From assembly GCF_039926425.1 (NCBI RefSeq), contig NZ_JBDSWZ010000159.1, positions 1 through 13,095 of the forward strand: a DNA stretch of 13,095 nucleotides, read 5' to 3'. The notes beneath the pieces are model-generated. The model saw nothing but the letters and a program-made list of their open reading frames with translations. It was not told where the DNA came from and ran no database searches. Shown here one piece after another: positions 11,624-13,095 of the stretch. The translations under genes and the position numbers were made by a program. Every line of letters starts with the position of its first letter. Within the stretch, counting starts at the first letter, position 1. Source of the stretch: Dokdonella_A sp039926425. GTDB taxonomy: Bacteria; Pseudomonadota; Gammaproteobacteria; Xanthomonadales; Rhodanobacteraceae.

Positions 11624-13095
11624 GTCGGTTTCTCCTGTCGCTTGAAGGAAACGGCCGATGCATCGGCCGGTCGCACGCTGTCGGGAATCACACGCGCGCC
11701 GAATGTGTCGACCAGCGCCTGAACAAATGGATCGCCGTGCAGCGCTTCGGCCGCAGCCGAGTGGCGTGCACCGTCGAGGCGAACACGCTGATCGGCTGGG
11801 CTTTCCACGTGGCCGGAATCGCCTTCGAATTTGATCTTGATCTCGCGTCCAAGTGCCGAGCCGATGCGTTGTTCGAGTTGCGTGTGCATCGGTCCAACCG
11901 CGAGGTGCTCGTGCGCGGCCTTGAGGGCCAGGCGCACGACGCGCTCCTCGATCGCAACAAGACTGGCATGGCGCGCAAGCTGGCCCACCGGACCGCGCAA
12001 CTGTGCGCGTTCGATCAGCTCCAGCCATTCGTCGGTGCCATGCACTGCGGCGTCTGCGGAATGCGCGACGGACGCTTGTGGCGAGGACGCCGGCCTGATG
12101 TCCGAGATCGTCGAAGGTTCGACTGGTCGGTGCGGGGCCGGCGACGGCGCAATCGCCTGCGGCGCACGAGGGACTTCCGGCATCGCGCGCATTGGCGTCG
12201 CCGTTTGACGTGCTGCTGCAGCTGTTCCGCTCGCACGCGACGGGGTCGCAGACGCGCCGTCGGCGGGCACGAACGCGAGCATGCGCAGCAGCGCCATCTC
12301 GAAACCGACGCGCGGAGTCGGCGCCAACGGCAGGTCACGGCGACCTGTGACGGCCATCTGATACCAGAGCTGCACATCCTCCGACGCGAGCCGACCACCG
12401 AGCCCGAGCAGCTCCGCATCCGATTCGCTCGCGCTACCGGGAATCAGCTGCAACAACTGCACCCGATGCAGCAGCCCTGCGAATTCGTCGAGCACCTGCG
12501 CGAAATCCGGAGCGAAGCTGGCGAGTCGTTCCACTTCGTCGAGCAAGGTCGCACCATCGCCGCTCGCCAGCGTCTCCAACAGAACGCGAACCCTCGCCCG
12601 CTCGACGGTCCCAAGCATCGAATGCACTTCCTCGGCGCGCAGTGCGCCGCCGCCATGCGCGATGGCCTGGTCGAGTAGCGACAGGCCGTCGCGCAACGAA
12701 CCATCGGCCGCGCGTGAAAGCACCTCGATGCCTTCGTCGTCGAACGCGATTCCCTCGGCCCCGAGGATGTGCTCCATCTGGCCGGTGATCTGTTCCGGTG
12801 TCAGACGCTTCAGGTTGAACTTGATGCAGCGGGACAGCACGGTCACCAGCAACTTCTGCGGGTCGGTCGTCGCGAGCAGGAATTTCACATGCGGCGGTGG
12901 TTCTTCGAGAATCTTCAAGAGCGCATTGAATGCGTTCTTGGTGAGCATGTGCACTTCGTCGATCAGGTAGACCTTGTAGCGACCGCGCGTCGGCACGTAC
13001 ATCGCGTTGTCGATCAGTTCGCGCACATTGTCGACGCCGGTGTTGCTCGCGGCATCGATTTCCAGAAGATCGACGAAACGCCCCGCATCGATCTC
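11620..13095 (-). CDS. dnaX: DNA polymerase III subunits tau/gamma (DnaX), N-terminus missing at window edge
   Basis: The last 491 codons are present; the start, Walker A and the zinc module are beyond the right edge. DnaX is the ATPase of the clamp loader that opens the beta ring and, as tau, links polymerase and DnaB helicase. The fragment opens in LEIDAASNTGVDNVREL. Walker B LIDE is at fragment residues 44-47, sensor 1 LLATTDPQKL at 73-82, and SRC at 88-90 carries the arginine finger. GSLRDGLSLLDQA (about 133-145) is the sensor 2 region, and the collar domain follows. A Pro/Ala-rich linker occupies about 279-353, then a C-terminal tau-specific domain ends at the TGA at 11622-11620, overlapping ybaB. 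No A-rich frameshift site for gamma was seen in the linker, so this may encode only tau. Confidence 0.96.
   Translation of the reverse strand, partial: EIDAGRFVDLLEIDAASNTGVDNVRELIDNAMYVPTRGRYKVYLIDEVHMLTKNAFNALLKILEEPPPHVKFLLATTDPQKLLVTVLSRCIKFNLKRLTPEQITGQMEHILGAEGIAFDDEGIEVLSRAADGSLRDGLSLLDQAIAHGGGALRAEEVHSMLGTVERARVRVLLETLASGDGATLLDEVERLASFAPDFAQVLDEFAGLLHRVQLLQLIPGSASESDAELLGLGGRLASEDVQLWYQMAVTGRRDLPLAPTPRVGFEMALLRMLAFVPADGASATPSRASGTAAAARQTATPMRAMPEVPRAPQAIAPSPAPHRPVEPSTISDIRPASSPQASVAHSADAAVHGTDEWLELIERAQLRGPVGQLARHASLVAIEERVVRLALKAAHEHLAVGPMHTQLEQRIGSALGREIKIKFEGDSGHVESPADQRVRLDGARHSAAAEALHGDPFVQALVDTFGARVIPDSVRPADASAVSFKRQEKPT

Noticed and set aside
12037..12261. Possible programmed frameshift in dnaX
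   Set aside because: I looked for an A-rich heptamer followed by a hairpin in the linker and found none, so no short gamma form is annotated.
1..13095. Defence, secondary-metabolite or mobile-element systems
   Set aside because: Every long gene has a housekeeping assignment or a small unknown that fits its operon; no integrase, transposase, toxin-antitoxin pair, tRNA or atypical base composition was seen.

Overview
The window is a compact, GC-rich stretch of bacterial housekeeping chromosome. Gene order and protein sequence both point to a gammaproteobacterium of the order Lysobacterales/Xanthomonadales. The FabH, FabD and YceD proteins read like xanthomonad versions, a YceF-type Maf and an Slp-type lipoprotein are present, and a single REP-like hairpin of the GTGGGAGCGGCTTC type lies in the fab operon. 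The family-level assignment is inferred from remembered family features, not from a search.

Layout: (1) 1-4413, minus strand, read right to left: yceD, rpmF, fabH, a small predicted membrane protein, fabD, fabG and the first nine codons of acpP. This is the classic fatty-acid-synthesis/ribosomal-protein operon, but without plsX between rpmF and fabH. A very good sigma-70 promoter (TTGACA, 17 bp, TACCAT) lies directly against the yceD start codon, so the operon mRNA should be leaderless or nearly so. acpP probably also has its own promoter. (2) 4546-5573, plus strand, divergent: a short anchored coiled-coil protein overlapping the Maf/YceF nucleotide pyrophosphatase gene by ATGA. (3) 5662-9570, plus strand: a MoxR AAA+ ATPase, a DUF58 protein and a TgpA-like membrane transglutaminase, tightly packed and preceded by a promoter whose spacer is a palindrome. 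(4) 9665-10270, plus strand: an Slp-family outer-membrane lipoprotein with its own TATAAT promoter and a Gly/Tyr/Phe-rich tail. (5) 10313-13095, minus strand, convergent with slp: dnaX (3' part only), ybaB, recR and a HIT-family hydrolase gene, hinT-like. dnaX and ybaB overlap by ATGA, ybaB and recR are one base apart, and hinT follows after 38 bases.

How the genes work together: FabD makes malonyl-ACP, FabH condenses it with acetyl-CoA, FabG reduces the 3-ketoacyl-ACP, and AcpP carries the chain. YceD and L32 tie this block to ribosome production. DnaX, YbaB and RecR form the usual replication/recombination module. MoxR, DUF58 and TgpA form a widespread three-gene cassette thought to act at the envelope.

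I saw no phage, transposase, CRISPR array, tRNA, rRNA or defence system, and no clear new biological system. The points worth a second look are small: the near-leaderless operon promoter, the missing plsX, the extra small membrane gene inside the fab operon, a run of hairpins before rpmF, an N-terminally extended FabH and the REP-like element.
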